The translations under genes were made by a program, and so were the position numbers. Below are positions 11,780 to 24,031 of a stretch of 64,000 bases of DNA, one piece after another. The stretch is from Adiantum capillus-veneris (taxonomy: Eukaryota > Streptophyta > Polypodiopsida > Polypodiales > Pteridaceae): positions 71,028,435 to 71,092,434 of the forward strand of contig CM043950.1 of NCBI GenBank assembly GCA_014529385.2, given 5' to 3'. The notes under the pieces are model-generated. The model was given only the letters and a program-made list of their open reading frames with translations, ran no database searches and was not told the origin of the DNA. Within the stretch, counting starts at the first letter, position 1; each line of letters starts with the position of its first letter.

Positions 11780-13520
11780 ATGACCGGTAAGAAAGGGAAG
11801 ACAATCTACTACGACATGAGGATTGGCAAGCAAAAGCAAATGAATCTGGAAACATCGGCAGATGAAACCAGTAGCGAATCTTCCAGTTCTGAGGAGGAGA
11901 CCACATCCACCGACGAAAGTGATAGTTCCATTGATGTGATGGGTATCATTATGAAGGATCCACAAATGGTAAGCACAACTGGTGATCCGTCACCAAAAGG
12001 GCAACCCAATGAAGAGGAGAGCAAATCACCTGGCCTAGGAGGAAGTAGGTTGAAGGGTATGTTGTCTACGGAATTAACACTTGAGGAGAAAGATAGTTTT
12101 TTGCAAATGTTGATGGGATTTCCTAACCTATTCATTGATAACTATGAAAGAATCACAGGCATTACAGTGGTGGAACATCATATTAATTTGAAGGAAGGGG
12201 TAAAACCGGTTGTGCAAAAGCTAAGACGACTGGGGGTCATACAAGAAAAGGCACTCTTGACCGAGGTAAGGAAATTGCTGGAGGCGGGATTCATCTATCC
12301 TGTAGAAAACTCAGAATGGGTGTCACCCGTAGTGGTGACGCCTAAAAAGAATGGTAAGTGGAGGGTCTGTGTTGACTACAAACCACTAAATGCAGCTACA
12401 AAGAGAGACCACTTTCCTCTCCCTTTCTTGGATGAAATTCTGAATGAAGTAGCGGGTTTTGAATGCTATACCGTCTGTGATGGTTATTCTGGATACTTTC
12501 AAATACGCATAGCCTTGGAAGATCAGCTAAAAACCACTTTTATCACGCCCTGGGGTTGTTTTGCATACAGGGTTATGCCATTTGGTCTCACAAATGCACC
12601 TGCCACATTCCAAAGATATATCACATATGTTTTTCAACCGTTCTTTGGAACATCCATAAGAGTGTTCATTGATGATTTTTGTATATATAGCTCCCGTATT
12701 TCACATTTAGAAAAGGTAACTGAAGGTTTGGCCAGGTTGCAGAGCCTAGGTGGGCAATTATATGTGGATAAATGTCACATTGGGGAGAGTAAAGTCATTC
12801 TACTAGGCCATGAAATTTCAGCAAGAGGTATCAACGCCGACCCAAGTAAGGTGTCCGCACTCATAGCCCTACCTTCACCAACGACCGCACATCAACTGGT
12901 CTCTTTTCTACAGAAGGTGAGGTACTTAAGTAGATTCATACATCTACTATCACAACTTGTTCTACCACTGCAACAACTCACTCAAAGATCAACTTTCACT
13001 TGGGACGAGGAAAGCGAACATCACTACAACAAGGTATAGGAGGTCTTAGCCACTTTGCCAACTATCTCACCACCTAAGTGGGATGAAAAATTCTATGTCA
13101 GCTCAAGTGTTGGTGATGACTCATTGGGGGCTGTGCTACTCCAAAAGGATACGACGACATCTTTCATGAGGCCAATCTACTTCTCTAGTCGAATGATGAC
13201 AGCAGGAGAGAAAGGTTTCACCCATGTGGAACACTTAGTCCTAGCTCTTAGATTTGCAACTACAAATTTTATGTCATATTTGCTGCCTAAGCAATTTGTG
13301 ATTCTAAACACGGATGAAATATTTCCCTATGTTGTACAACACATGGATGTGTCTGCTAGAATTACTAAATGGCTAGTTCGTCTGCAAGAGTTTGACTACA
13401 CGGTACAGGTAGAAAGCACGACAAGGGCAAGTTTGGGGGGACTCATGACCTACCAAGTCTTTGAAAGGGAGGAGAAGCAATCTAAGGAAGGAGAAGTCCG
13501 ATTACCTCCAGTACCACCGA
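11780..13520 (+). pseudogene. Tat reverse transcriptase and native RNase H
   Basis: After an acidic Ser/Glu-rich linker, RT spans about 12170-12960, with NSEWVSPVVVTPKKNGKWR, CVDYKPLNAAT, the active site VFIDDF (Asp-Asp near 12671-12676) and LLGHEIS. The gypsy-type RNase H follows (13055-13440). Its first catalytic Asp, normally in a D-A-S motif, is Ser (YVSSSVGDDSLGAVLLQ). A TAG at 13037-13039 separates RT from RNase H. The domain would copy element RNA into DNA. Confidence 0.92.
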
Positions 13521-13930
13521 TGGTAGAAGGAGCATACTCTCTCTACTTTGATGGAGCCTACAAGCGAGCGTCTGACAAAGCAGCTGCATGCATAGTTGTC
13601 TTTGATGACAAAGGGACAAAGGTATTTTCGTTGGGCCAATTGTTAGATTCACATTCTAACAATGAAGCTGAGTATGTAGCACTAACCAAGGGTCTACAAT
13701 GGTGCGTCTCACAAGGTGTACAACGCCTTAATGTATTTGGGGATGCTCTACTTCTGGTAAGGCAAGTAAATGGAGCATGGACATGCAAGAATCCTAGTTT
13801 AAGGACTCACTTAAGTGGTGTAAAAACCTTGTTGGGTAAGTTTGAAGAAGTACAAATACACCATATCCCAAGGGCTCAAAACCAAGAAGCAGATGCCCTA
13901 GCAAGTGAAAGACTACAAGCAGTGGTGGTT
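13521..13930 (+). pseudogene. Tat additional RNase H (aRNH)
   Basis: A second complete RNase H fold follows the native one: LYFDGAYKRASDKAAACIVV (Asp at 13550-13552), NNEAEYVAL (Glu), VFGDALLLVRQV (Asp at 13742-13744) and NQEADALAS (Asp). All four catalytic acids are present, unlike the preceding native domain. This arrangement is known from Tat-lineage elements, where the acquired domain is thought to have taken over the RNA-degrading role. The domain itself has no stop codon; TAG 14093-14095 lies downstream. Confidence 0.92.
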
Positions 13931-14095
13931 GGAGCAATAAAACTAAAGATCCCTCTATTTCAAGGAAGTGATGCCTTGCCTGACATCATGCATTTTTTGG
14001 AAACAGGGGAATGCCCATCAGATTTAACAAAGGGACGGAAGCAATGGCTGACGCGGAAGGCCACAAAGTATCGACTCATCAATGACGGTTTGTAG

Positions 14096-15313
14096 TGTAA
14101 GGGTAAGGACCAAATACTCAGGAAGGTCCCTCTCTCTCAGGAAATCACGGGAGTAATTGCTAGTTGTCACGACGGGGTTTGTGGTGGTCACTTTGCCCTA
14201 GACATAACAAGTAGGAAAATCTTGCAGGCAAGCTTCATATGGCCTAGCCTCAACCGTGATGTACACCACTGGTGCAAAATGTGTAAGTTGTGTCAAAAGG
14301 ACGGCACTAGGTCACTTATGCCTGAACCACAGACACCTATTCTCTCATATGGCCCATTTGAAAAATGGGGTATCGATGCCATTGGGCCATTACCTAGGGC
14401 CAACTTAGGAAAATTCTACATTATCATGGGAGTTGACTACATGACTAGATAGGCAGAGGCTACAGCCACCACTAGAATCACATCGGTAGAGGTAGCTAAA
14501 TTTATCTACGAGCACATATGCTGTAGGTTTGGCACACCTTTAGAGATCATCTCTGATAGAGGGCCAGGTTTCAGAGCAGACTTGGTAGGAGAATTAATGC
14601 AGAAACTGGGCATTACAAGGAGGCACTCTTCACCATATTACCCTCAATGTAATGGCCTAGTTGAAAAGGTAAATGGAATGGTTTCTAAAATTATTACCAA
14701 GCAGGTAAACAATCATCCTGGAGACTGGGATAAGTATCTACTACCAGCTTTATGGGCCTACAGAACTTCATTTCTTACATCCTTGGGATTCACACCGTAT
14801 CATCTAGTATTTGGTAAGGAAGCAATCTTGCCCATTGAAGTGCAACTACAAACTCTCAGAGTAATGGCAAGCCAGCTTCAACAGCCCAACATGCATTTGA
14901 GAGATCACATCATCAACTTGGAAAGACTGCAGCTGGACAAAGAAGAAGCAATAAATTATTATGCAGCACAAGCAGAGCATAGACGGTTTAGCTTTAACGA
15001 GCATCTCCGGAAAAAAGAATTGAAGAAAGGAATGTTGGTGCTCCGCTACGACAATCGCTTCGACACGCGCAAGGATAAGAAATTCCTACTCCGATGGGAA
15101 GGTCCTTTCATCGTCAGGAAAAAGTATGCCAATGGAAGCTACTAGCTTATGGAGGCTGATGGAAAACTTCATAAAACTAGGGTAAATGGTTGGCGACTTA
15201 AACCTTATTTTCTTCGATTTGACCAGGCTCCACCTATTGACATTCCAGATGAGGACACACCATCAGCCGCCACCTCCGACGATAATGATCAAACAGATGA
15301 GCTAGAGACATGA
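14096..15313 (+). pseudogene. Tat integrase
   Basis: The zinc region is H-x-H (SCHDGVCGGHFA) with CKMCKLC. The catalytic core has GIDAIGPL, ISDRGPGF and NGLVEKVNG, giving D, D, E. The C-terminus has a GPF-type module (LLRWEGPFIVRKKYANGSY) and the frame ends at TGA 15311-15313. TAG codons at 14450-14452 (where relatives have Trp in DYMTRWAEA) and 15143-15145 interrupt it. No chromodomain is present. It would insert element DNA into the genome. Confidence 0.92.
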
Positions 15314-15325
15314 ATGCCTCTAGCC

Positions 15326-15341
15326 AAAAGGGGAGGGCTAA
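15326..15341 (+). other. polypurine tract of Tat element
   Basis: AAAAGGGGAGGGCTAA immediately precedes the 3' LTR start TGATGGGGG, the expected plus-strand primer site. Confidence 0.85.
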
Positions 15342-16657
15342 TGATGGGGGCTTTTCACAAGCAAAGCTCCCATACCCCTCTTCTCTCGTCCCCACCCCAT
15401 GAAAACCCCCTCTTAGGGAGAGAGTGATAAAAGGCATTGGAAAAAAGTAAGAAAAAAAATAAAGTATGATTATGTAAATATATGAGAAAGGTAAAATAGG
15501 CCACCTCATGCCTGCGGGGCAGCCCATCCCCACCTTGCCTCCTTTTTCTTCACTGTTGCCCCGCCGTGTGTCCCTTTTCCTCTCCTCCACTCAAAAGGTC
15601 AACCCCCTCTCTCTTCCCCTTGTCCTTTCTCCTTTCTCTCTCCCCTCAAGCTACCCCACCTCTCACCAATAATGTATTCTAACTCACCAATAATGCACCC
15701 TAACTCACATGCAACTTACCCTATCTTCCAAATAGTATACCCCACCCCCCCTTTCTCTCCCCTATCATATCCCATGACCCAAATACCCCCCTCTCTCTCT
15801 AAAGGGCGCCATGTTTCTTGTCTTGTAGCTAAATAACCTCCCCCACACTCACACACACTCAGTTTCATTGAAAAAGGTGCCCACAGACCCATCCCCACCC
15901 GGTGGTTACCTGATTTTTCTTGTGTTCACACACATCTGCACACAGATTCACCTCTGAACACACTCCCCTCTCTCCCCTCTTGTAATTACTTTAGTCTCCA
16001 TGTCACCTCTGACTTTTTTTCATCAACCCATCTCTCTCTCTTAGTCTCTCTCTCATGAGACTGTTGTTCTGGCACATATACACACAGCTAGACAAGTGGG
16101 GCCCACAGTCACATGGCCTATGTAGATAATGATTTCTTCATTTCTAAATTCTATAATTTCTCCCCCCTCGTCCCCTATATAAAGAGGGGTCACTATCACA
16201 CCTAAGACACACACAACATCACCAAAGAACACACTATGCACTGCGTGTGCCTAGTGCACACACACACACCCACACCATCACCATCACCGCAATCACCATG
16301 CTTGTGTTGAGCATGACCTCTACACCCTTGGCTATGGAAGATGAAGGGAAACTAAATGAAGGATGATGGCCATAACCCTCGTGCGAGTCTTCGCCATCAA
16401 CTCCCACCTATCCGCCGTGTGCTCTACTACTCTCTCCCTTCTCATTCCCCTACCCTATGCTCCCCATTTCATCGCCTTATTCTCTAAATAAAGCTTGAGG
16501 TTTTGTGAGTATGTTTTCTTGCAATGTTTTGCCCATGTGAGGTGTGCGGAATCGCCACCTAGTTTTGTGTTTGGAGTGAGCTTGTGTATGTGTGAAGGGT
16601 GTACGGATTCGCCATCATTTTGTGGTGCCTAAGTACTAAGCCGCTATACCCCCTCCC

Positions 16658-16692
<35 letters not shown>

Positions 16693-16901
16693 TGATCTCA
16701 TTCCCTTTTCTCTTCATCATTACTCCGAAGCATCCATCTCTCTTGGATGAAAACTTTGTTATGGTGGTGTGTTGTTTGCGTCCTAGCCGCTGAAGCTAGG
16801 TGGTGCCCCTGTTTGCTTTACTATGACAGGCTCGAGGCACGCCATTCGGTCCCCGGTGTTTTAGAGGACGTCGGGGTTCGGGGTTCGCTTTGCTCCCGTC
16901 A
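15342..16901 (+). repeat. Tat element 3' LTR
   Basis: Same length as the 5' LTR (1,560 bp) with about 1% substitutions. TATA box at 16176-16183, AATAAA at 16487-16492 and a CT tract at 16661-16689 are kept. Confidence 0.96.
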
Positions 16902-17160
16902 ATGCAATTGTCAAGTGTATGTAGGTTTATGGTTCGCCACCTTATGGTAGGTCTATGGATTTCTGGTAGGTTTGCTTGACAAGTTTGTGGTAGGTGTTCA
17001 ATGAGTCATGGCATGTTTTCAAGTTTAATGCTTTGTGTTTTCTTGGCAAGTTTATGGTTGTGAGAAATTTCTCACTAGGCATTTTCGCGCTAGGCTCTTT
17101 ATGCTCATGGAAGTCTTTTTATGCTATTTGAGAGCTGCATAATTTCATGACAAATTGAGC
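16902..17160. repeat. right part of degenerate repeat target block
   Basis: Resumes the motif type seen at 6990-7636 (AATTTCTCACTAGGCATTTT, GTTTGCTTGGCAAG). Together with the ATGC target copy it shows the Tat insertion split one block. Confidence 0.55.
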
Positions 17161-17239
17161 AAATTGTGGTTACTTATGGAAGGTGTTCATGTCTTTGTGT
17201 AGCACCTGTATGTCGGTGCCAACGATGGATGATGGTGAT

Positions 17240-17380
17240 TACAAAAATCATGGCTTCATCTTATGATTATTATGGATTTATGATGATTATGGATTCATCC
17301 TATGGTGATTATGGTTATTATGGCTTTATGATGGTTATGGATTCATCCTATGGTGATTATGACTTCATGGATACTCTTAG
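17240..17380. repeat. short tandem repeat, about 48-bp period
   Basis: TATGGATTCATCCTATGGTG recurs about 48 bases apart (17287 and 17335), with GATTATGG and CTTTATGAT variants between. The read-through GYYG-like peptide on the plus strand is probably a repeat artefact. Confidence 0.6.
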
Positions 17381-17399
17381 AGCTCATTTTGTATAAGCT

Positions 17400-18004
17400 T
17401 CTCTCCTAGTGAAAACTATGGTGGATGATACATATTATTTTATGGCGATTATGGCTCATAGGACATCTCTTACGACGACTGTGCACCACTTTGACTGGAA
17501 CTGGGGGCTCAGACTCAGATTCGCTCATGCATGGTAAAATTTCAATGACATTGATAGTTGCCTTCCTGGGATTGTCAAGATTCTTTGCAGAGTTTTGAAT
17601 CAAGTGATTCCTCCCACACCCGTTGCAAAATCCAAAAATATTTTTTTGCTAACCTTTATGTGGACACTCTCGTGCCCAATGGTTGCCTCCACATTCATAA
17701 CATGGGTCCTTGGGTTTGGCTGTTGGTGGTACCCATTGGCTGGCCTACCCTAGACGGATATCCCTTGGGCTTGTAGTTCTAGTTTGCTGCATATTTTTAT
17801 CCACCGTGAATTTGTTTCTAGTTGTTTGGGCCACATATGAAGGTTCAGTATCTTCATCAATGTTATCCCAAAATGGACATCTTCAAGGGCATCAGCTACA
17901 CCCTCTATCTCCCTCACATGGCTTTCAACTGGTTCCTCATTGTAAATAGTTGGTGGCATCATCGATTGATTTATAAGAGACTTTGTTGGCTGTGCATAAC
18001 ACAC
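17400..18004 (-). pseudogene. element D gag C-terminal zinc-knuckle region
   Basis: On the minus strand a frame through about 17703-17662 reads CYECGGNHWARECP, a zinc knuckle of the CX2CX3HX4C form. A second, CNGCGRNHLIQNS, follows after a stop with its last Cys replaced. Upstream residues to 18004 include an acidic segment (EEPVESHVREIEGVADALED) in a shifted frame. This looks like the nucleocapsid end of a retroelement Gag. Coding homology stops near 17400 with no protease or RT, so the element is cut off here. Confidence 0.5.
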
Positions 18005-18401
18005 AATGGCCCTATTATCATGAGGGAAAGATAGTTATTTTCCCAACACTAGTTGCGGTTTGTCCCCTCCTTGTATTGTTTTGTTGGGTTCAATTTGATA
18101 ACTTGGAGGTGGTGGAAAATTGTTATACGGCCAGCGGTCCATACGACCATTCCCTCACTTAGGGCCATTGGCTTCCCATTATGATGTTGTCTGGAATATC
18201 TTTTGCTATGATCACATGGAATTGAGCTATGATTATCTATGAGATTACTTCAATGGTGATGGAGATGATTCCCCAGCATTCTGCTCGTTTGTCTCCAGAT
18301 ATGCTCACAAATTTAGGAGCATCTTTCAACTATGGTTGGCCACATCTTTTCCAAGTGCAAAAGGACATAAGGTTCTTGTCTAGCTGAAAATCTAGCTTTA
18401 C

Positions 18402-20270
18402 TTATCTTGAAAGCTTTTCTTTATTTTCACCAACAATATTGCACTTGATTGTCTCAGGATTCGTGTCTGAATTGACTGCTTTTGCTATTACAATATCCTT
18501 TGGTTGAACTTTATCTGCATTTTCTTTGGTTTGATCACCTACTTCAATTGATGTTGGCTCCATTGGTTGTAATATTGCACCTTTTTGCAATTGTTGAGCA
18601 TTGTCTACCTGTATCTGAGTAACCTTTGACCTTAAAAGATACACTGTATTTTTTAGAGGAGATTTTGGTGGTGACCTTCGTGTAGTTTTTTGGACTTTAG
18701 CTTTCATTGACTTTGAGTTTTCTGTCACCTGTTCTGGCAGCTTGAGGCTTTGCATCATCTTTAGATAGTCTTTGACTTCAGTCGGCGGGCCATCTATATG
18801 GGTCTGTACAAGATCATGATCTTGCTGATATTCGTTACCATGTGCATCTTGATATACATATGTGAGCTTGATCACATGTAATTGTTTGAACACTATGGGC
18901 TTTGTTGGCTTTTGACTCTGACTTGTGGAGATCAACTGAAACTTTTATCCCTGATAATCTTCATAGAAGCATTTGTCTGTAGACTTTGATGGAATCTGGG
19001 TCAATTGGAAACTTCCAACAACCATATGATCTTTCAATGGTTTTTTCTCTGAAGGGGTCTTTTGGTTAGAAGCTCTAGGGCTTCTAACTGGTCTAGCATT
19101 TCCTGGTACTGAGTTTGATGGATTTACAACTCCCCCCTTCCTAGGGTGATCACTATAGCCTGCTTCATTGTAAGTTTTCAAAGTTGTTTGGCTCTCGTTT
19201 AGTCTCACCTTTTGGAACTGTGAAGGTACACTTCGGGTAGCACTGTTGATGTTTGACATCTATGAACCTTCTGCATAGTTTTCTATGTATCTTCGTGAAA
19301 CATGACAAATTATTCCCCAAGTCAAGCTATAAATAGCATTATATTTGGCCTGATATTGTCTATCCCATGGGTCTCCTATGATATGGACTTCTGTGGTCTC
19401 AAGACCCAAGGCATCATAGATGCTAGACTCTCGTCTATATCTACAATTGTTTTGGTCAAAGTATATGCTCATTTGGTCACAACATCGAAGCTTGATTTCC
19501 GATGGAGGAGAGTTTGGATCTAAACAAATTTTTGGGTTCACTAGGGTAATATCTTTCAGGTCCAAAGAGGATGGGCTATAATAGATTCTTTCCTCTGAAA
19601 TGAACCATCCTTTCTGATCTATCATTGGACGCACTTCTATGAGCTGTTATGTGGGCCGTTCAAACACATGTTGATCCTTTTTGTACAGTTGCCCTTTTTG
19701 GTCCACATAGTGTGCATATGAATTATGGGTTCCATACAAAGCTAACATCATTCTGTTTGATGTGTCCTTTAGACTCATGAATGATTGCACACTTGTGTCC
19801 GTGGATGCAGAATCATTTGCAAATTTAACAATCTTTTCAATCTTTGGTGATGTCTCGACACCTTGACTAAATTCATGCAAGAATTTTTTGTTCAAAGAAT
19901 CAATTTTAAGCTTTTTAGGTGCCTGTGCATCTTTATATGGATTTTGAATTTGCAGTGCTTTTAATTGTGCTTCTAGTGGTAATGCAGAATCATCTGATTT
20001 CATTAAAAGTGACAAGTTAGATGCACTTACATCGATATTCGCATTTCCAATTTGCTCTGTACCTTGTTGGTTGGCAATTGATGTGTCCTTGTTGTCTGGA
20101 TTTCTTGGACAATCTTCAGCAAAATGTCCACTTTTTCGTCCACAATCTGAGCAATACGCCATGACTGGTGGTATTTCAACTGGTTCTGTCATGTCAAGCT
20201 CTAGCTGAGAAGTTTCTGCTTCTAAGCTTGCCAAGTTGTCGGCATCTTCTTTTAAAACACTCAGCATCAA
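18402..20270 (-). pseudogene. element D gag-like protein, unknown family
   Basis: One minus-strand frame runs about 620 codons with in-frame stops near 19645, 19260 and 18943. Near its start is a zinc knuckle, CSDCGRKSGHFAEDC (CX2CX5HX4C). The middle (PWDRQYQAKYNAIYSLTWGI) looks folded, and the C-terminal part is Lys/Ser/Gln-rich. I do not recognise a specific family. The zinc knuckle, the PBS upstream on the same strand and the second knuckle pair downstream favour a retroelement Gag. No pol follows. Confidence 0.5.
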
Positions 20271-20524
20271 GCTATAGATTGCTCCATCTTGACCTTTGTA
20301 CCGTCTTTGGCTTGGTTATCCAATTAGATTGGCTTCTATTGGTTGATCTACTGAATCTTGCAATTCTGGCTCTCGATTATAGATCTGACCACTATAATAC
20401 ATGTACAATGACCCTGATTGCATATACACTAAATGAATGGTTTGCTGACTTGTGCAGATTTCTAGATAAAGACTTGGGGGTTGACTTTCTAAACTTCTAT
20501 CTGCACTTCATCTTTGAGTTTGCA

Positions 20525-20900
20525 CTACCTTGCTCCATTGAAGTCTATGAACATCTGGGAGTTCTTTGAATCTGGCTTCACTTTGATCAATAGGATCTTG
20601 GCTCCTGTGTTTCTTTTACTGCTCATCAAGTATTTATGGCCTTCTGTATCTGCATATAAGACTTTGTCTCCATTATAGCCATATAGTTGTAAAATCTGGT
20701 CGAGTTTCAGTTGCACTTGTGCTCCCACTGCTCTTGGCTTGCTCTGCTGTACTTGAACTCTTGGCTCGATTTGAGTCCGTGTTGGCTTGATCTACCAAAA
20801 CTGTCAATTGGTAGATTTTGTCGTTGCTTAGCACAATTTCTGCTGCTCGTACTAGCCTAATCTACAATCGCATGTGCGTTGTGTCCCTGTTCATCCAACT
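20525..20900 (-). pseudogene. possible N-terminal part of element D protein
   Basis: Two overlapping minus-strand frames look coding-like: KIYQLTVLVDQANTDSNRAK around 20830-20760, and a 67-codon frame 20728-20525 (DKVLYADTEGHKYLMSSKR). They may be the shifted N-terminus of the 18402-20270 protein. No family is recognised. Confidence 0.3.
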
Positions 20901-21229
20901 GGAAGCTCAATTTGTAGCACAATTATTCTCACTAGTCAATTTCTAGCATGCAAAATTCTTGAAATTTATTTGCCTAACGTTCCACTGCTTGGAGTTGGTC
21001 TTTTTGCTCGTTTTTTTTCGGCTGATCTCTGATTCGCTCTTGAGCAGTTTGCCCGGTGTGATTTTCGGCTTGCGGTGTTTGCTCGGTGTGCAGTACACTT
21101 TTCCAGCTTTGCTTTTTGGCTTTTGATTTGCTTGTGGGTGATTTGTTCTAGTGGTGAGTGTTTTTTTTGCGTTTCGACATCGTTCTGGCTTTTTGTGACT
21201 CTTTCTGATTTCTTCTGGCACCTTCGACG

Positions 21230-21780
21230 AGTTTCTTTTATTTTTCCTAATTATTTGTGAAATTTTAAATTTTCTAAATTTTTTGGTCTTTTTATGATTT
21301 TTTACGATTTTTTGGGAAAGTTTTGATTTTTTACAAATTTTTTGGATTTTTTGTGAATTTTTAATGATTTTCTAAGTTCTTTTTCTATTTTTTTGTGAAT
21401 ATTTATAATTTTTTTGTCTTTTTAATGATTTTTTTTAATTTAGGGATTTATTTGTGTCACTTCTATTTTTATTTATTTTTTTGTGATTTTCTGTGAAATG
21501 TTTCATAATTTTTTGAGAGGTTTCTAAAAGTTTTATGAATTTTTTATGCTTTTCTATTTTATTGTGAAATTTTTAATGTTTCTTTTGATTTTTGATTTTG
21601 GATTTTAGGATTTTTTATTCCATTTATGGTTTTTTAAGGTTTTTTGTGATTTTTAAAAAACCTTTTTTGCTTTTTCTTAAAATTTTCATTGTTTTTGTTT
21701 TTTGTTTTTTTTTGTTTTTATTCTTTTTTTGGTGAATTTTTATTCTCTTTTTTGATTTTTTTATGCTTAAAAAATAAAAT
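21230..21780. repeat. T-rich low-complexity block
   Basis: Irregular TTTTTTGTGATTTTT-like phrases over 550 bases. A mirrored A-rich block lies at 22480-22960. Confidence 0.8.
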
Positions 21781-22479
21781 AAAAAATTTAAATTGATGAC
21801 TTACCTGCCACTAGCCGCTTGCCTGGTGGGCTACACGCGTACGTTGACTTCTAGACTCGCGGAGAAGACGGGCGCTGATTTGCAGGGAGATTCGGGGCCT
21901 GGCGTGTAGCATGCGCTGATTACACTGGCCGTCAGGTCCGCCACGTCATGCTGGACAAGAGGCCAAAGGGAGTTGGGCCTTTGAAGGCAGGGGCCAAGGA
22001 TAGAAAAATACATTTTTTCCTATCAAAAGAAAATAAGGGCAAACTTGAAATTCTACAGGTTTTAGGTCAAAATTTGAATCTTTTGCCAGTATTTACACTA
22101 TAACTTGTTTAAATTTTCCGGTTTTCTTCAAGGCATGCTCAAAATGTAACCGAGATTTTATGATTTTAGCTGGTAAAAATACATTGTACCCCGGTTTTTT
22201 TTTCTAACATTGAGTGGGGCAGAGAGAGTGAGGATAAACGACAAGGCGCAAGTTCCAGGGCCCGGCATGTGTGTGTGGAGTCGACAAAAGGGGGAGAGAG
22301 AGAGAGAGGGTTTGCGCGTGCGGTGGCAGTAGAGAGGAGAGAGAGTACGAGAGGAGTGTGTTCCCGTGAACGAGACGAAGAAGAAGATAAATTTACAGTC
22401 AGCAAAAATTATCCAAGCAGGCCGTAAAGATCTATCCGCCGGAAGTTTATGCGCCGCAAGGCACCAATTCAAAATCGAA

Positions 22480-22960
22480 CCTGGCTTTTTATTAAATTTT
22501 TATTTTTTAATTTCCAATAGTCCAGAAATGCCAAAAATAGGCCGAAACTCCAAAAAATCACCAGAAAATCCCAAAATTTGCCAAAAAAATCCAAAAAATT
22601 TCTGAAAAAATTCTAGAAACCTTATAAAATCATCATAATTCTCAATCAACCATTTCTGACACGCAAAAATAACCAAAAATAGCAATTTTTTCCGAAAACG
22701 TCAATTTCGACAAAATTATCCACCTGGCCTCTGGAAATAGTAAAACACTCAAAACTTGACCACGGAGGGCACAAATGAGAACAAAATGATGCCGTAAATA
22801 CGCACACACAAAATAGCTAGTAAAGATCACAAAATCAAATTTTTAAGGAATTATCCAAAAATTAATGCAAAAATTAGCAAAAAATTGCCAAAAATTTACA
22901 AAAAGTATCCGAAAAATACCCAAAAAATTTCTACAAATTCTTCACACATTGGGGATAGTG
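22480..22960. repeat. A-rich low-complexity block
   Basis: Irregular AAAAAATCCAAAAAATTT-like phrases, roughly complementary in character to 21230-21780. Confidence 0.75.
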
Positions 22961-24010
22961 CATCCAAATAAAATTGCCAAAATCACATCAATTCAACTGC
23001 CAACAATTTTATCAATAAAATCAAGACTAGGCAATTAAACCGGCAAAATTATCGACAAAATTAGGTCAGAATTTGACGCAATTAGAGTGTGTAAATCATT
23101 GTTTTGAGCACAAAACACAATCATTACACACATCATTTATGCAACCAAAACATTGAATTAACCATGCAAATTAAACACTTTTTTAGGCACACATACACTA
23201 AAAAATTGGCAGTTTTTACCAATCTTTAGGTGCGCACACAAAGGGTTAAACTTGTCGGATTTGCAATGTGACTTCACAAATCATTATTTGGGCATGAGCA
23301 CAACACAAATCAATCATCACAATTGAAAAATCATAACGCACACATTGATTTCTAGGTGCTCAAACATGGGCAAAATAGTGCACACACACCTAAAATTAAC
23401 ATACATACACTCAATTAGAATGCACACACACTTGATTTTAGTGCACACACACTTGAAATTGACCATCCAAGCATGCAATCAACTCAATTAGGCACCCAAT
23501 TACCAACCTACAATCACCAGTTAGCAATTGAGACCTGTCAAATTCATGCGCCACCAATTCTTAAAAATTTCGGCATTACGAGGGCGTGAAAACCAAAAAT
23601 TGCAAAATTGTCAATCCACATTGCATTACATTATATTGCATCAACATAGCATAGCATTACATTGAATCATCATGGTGGGATCTCTACACAATTCTACACA
23701 TCTCTAGATTCTAAGGAGGTTGAGAATACCACCTTGATTACCTTTCCGTTGAAGATCAATTGAATGGTCGAATGCTCCAATCCTTCATAGCACATTAGTA
23801 AGTTAGCAAAAAATAGTCAAATTAGCAAGGGGTTAGTGAGAAATTAGAGTGTGTAAACACACAATTGGCAAGATACGATTACACATTAGGGAATTATGAA
23901 CACATTGCTTCATGCACACACATTCAAAATCCACAAAAACATAAACACAGAAGTGAAATTAGTGAGGGAACGCATTCATTTATACCACAATTACACTAGT
24001 GTAGGCCATC

Positions 24011-24029
24011 GTCCTAGGTAATGGCGCCA
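24011..24029 (-). other. primer binding site of element D
   Basis: The minus strand reads TGGCGCCATTACCTAGGAC two bases after an LTR end (CCCCCAACA). The start TGGCGCC and overall shape resemble the tRNA-Asp-type PBS common in plant Ty3/gypsy elements, with mismatches further in. Confidence 0.6.
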
Positions 24030-24031
24030 AA

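Larger units (their letters stand above)
7637..16901 (+). mobile_element. Ty3/gypsy Tat-lineage retrotransposon, structurally complete
   Basis: Two 1,560-bp LTRs flank a 6,145-bp internal region with PBS, one gag-pol frame and PPT. The 4-bp flanks ATGC (7633-7636 and 16902-16905) are a target duplication. Domain order gag, PR, RT, RNase H, additional RNase H, integrase is diagnostic of the plant Tat lineage. About 18 substitutions plus small indels separate the LTRs, so insertion is fairly recent. The coding frame has eight premature stops, so this copy is non-autonomous. Confidence 0.95.
20960..24010 (-). other. long non-coding leader of element D
   Basis: About 3 kb between the PBS and the gag-like frame, with no coding sequence I can support. 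It contains a T-rich block (21230-21780), a GC-richer stretch (21800-22450), an A-rich block (22480-22960) and many ACACACA-type runs. It may be an insertion or simply a long leader. Confidence 0.4.

Noticed and set aside
17166-17396. GYYG-like repetitive plus-strand peptide
   Set aside because: Product of the 48-bp tandem repeat; no start context and no homologue recalled.
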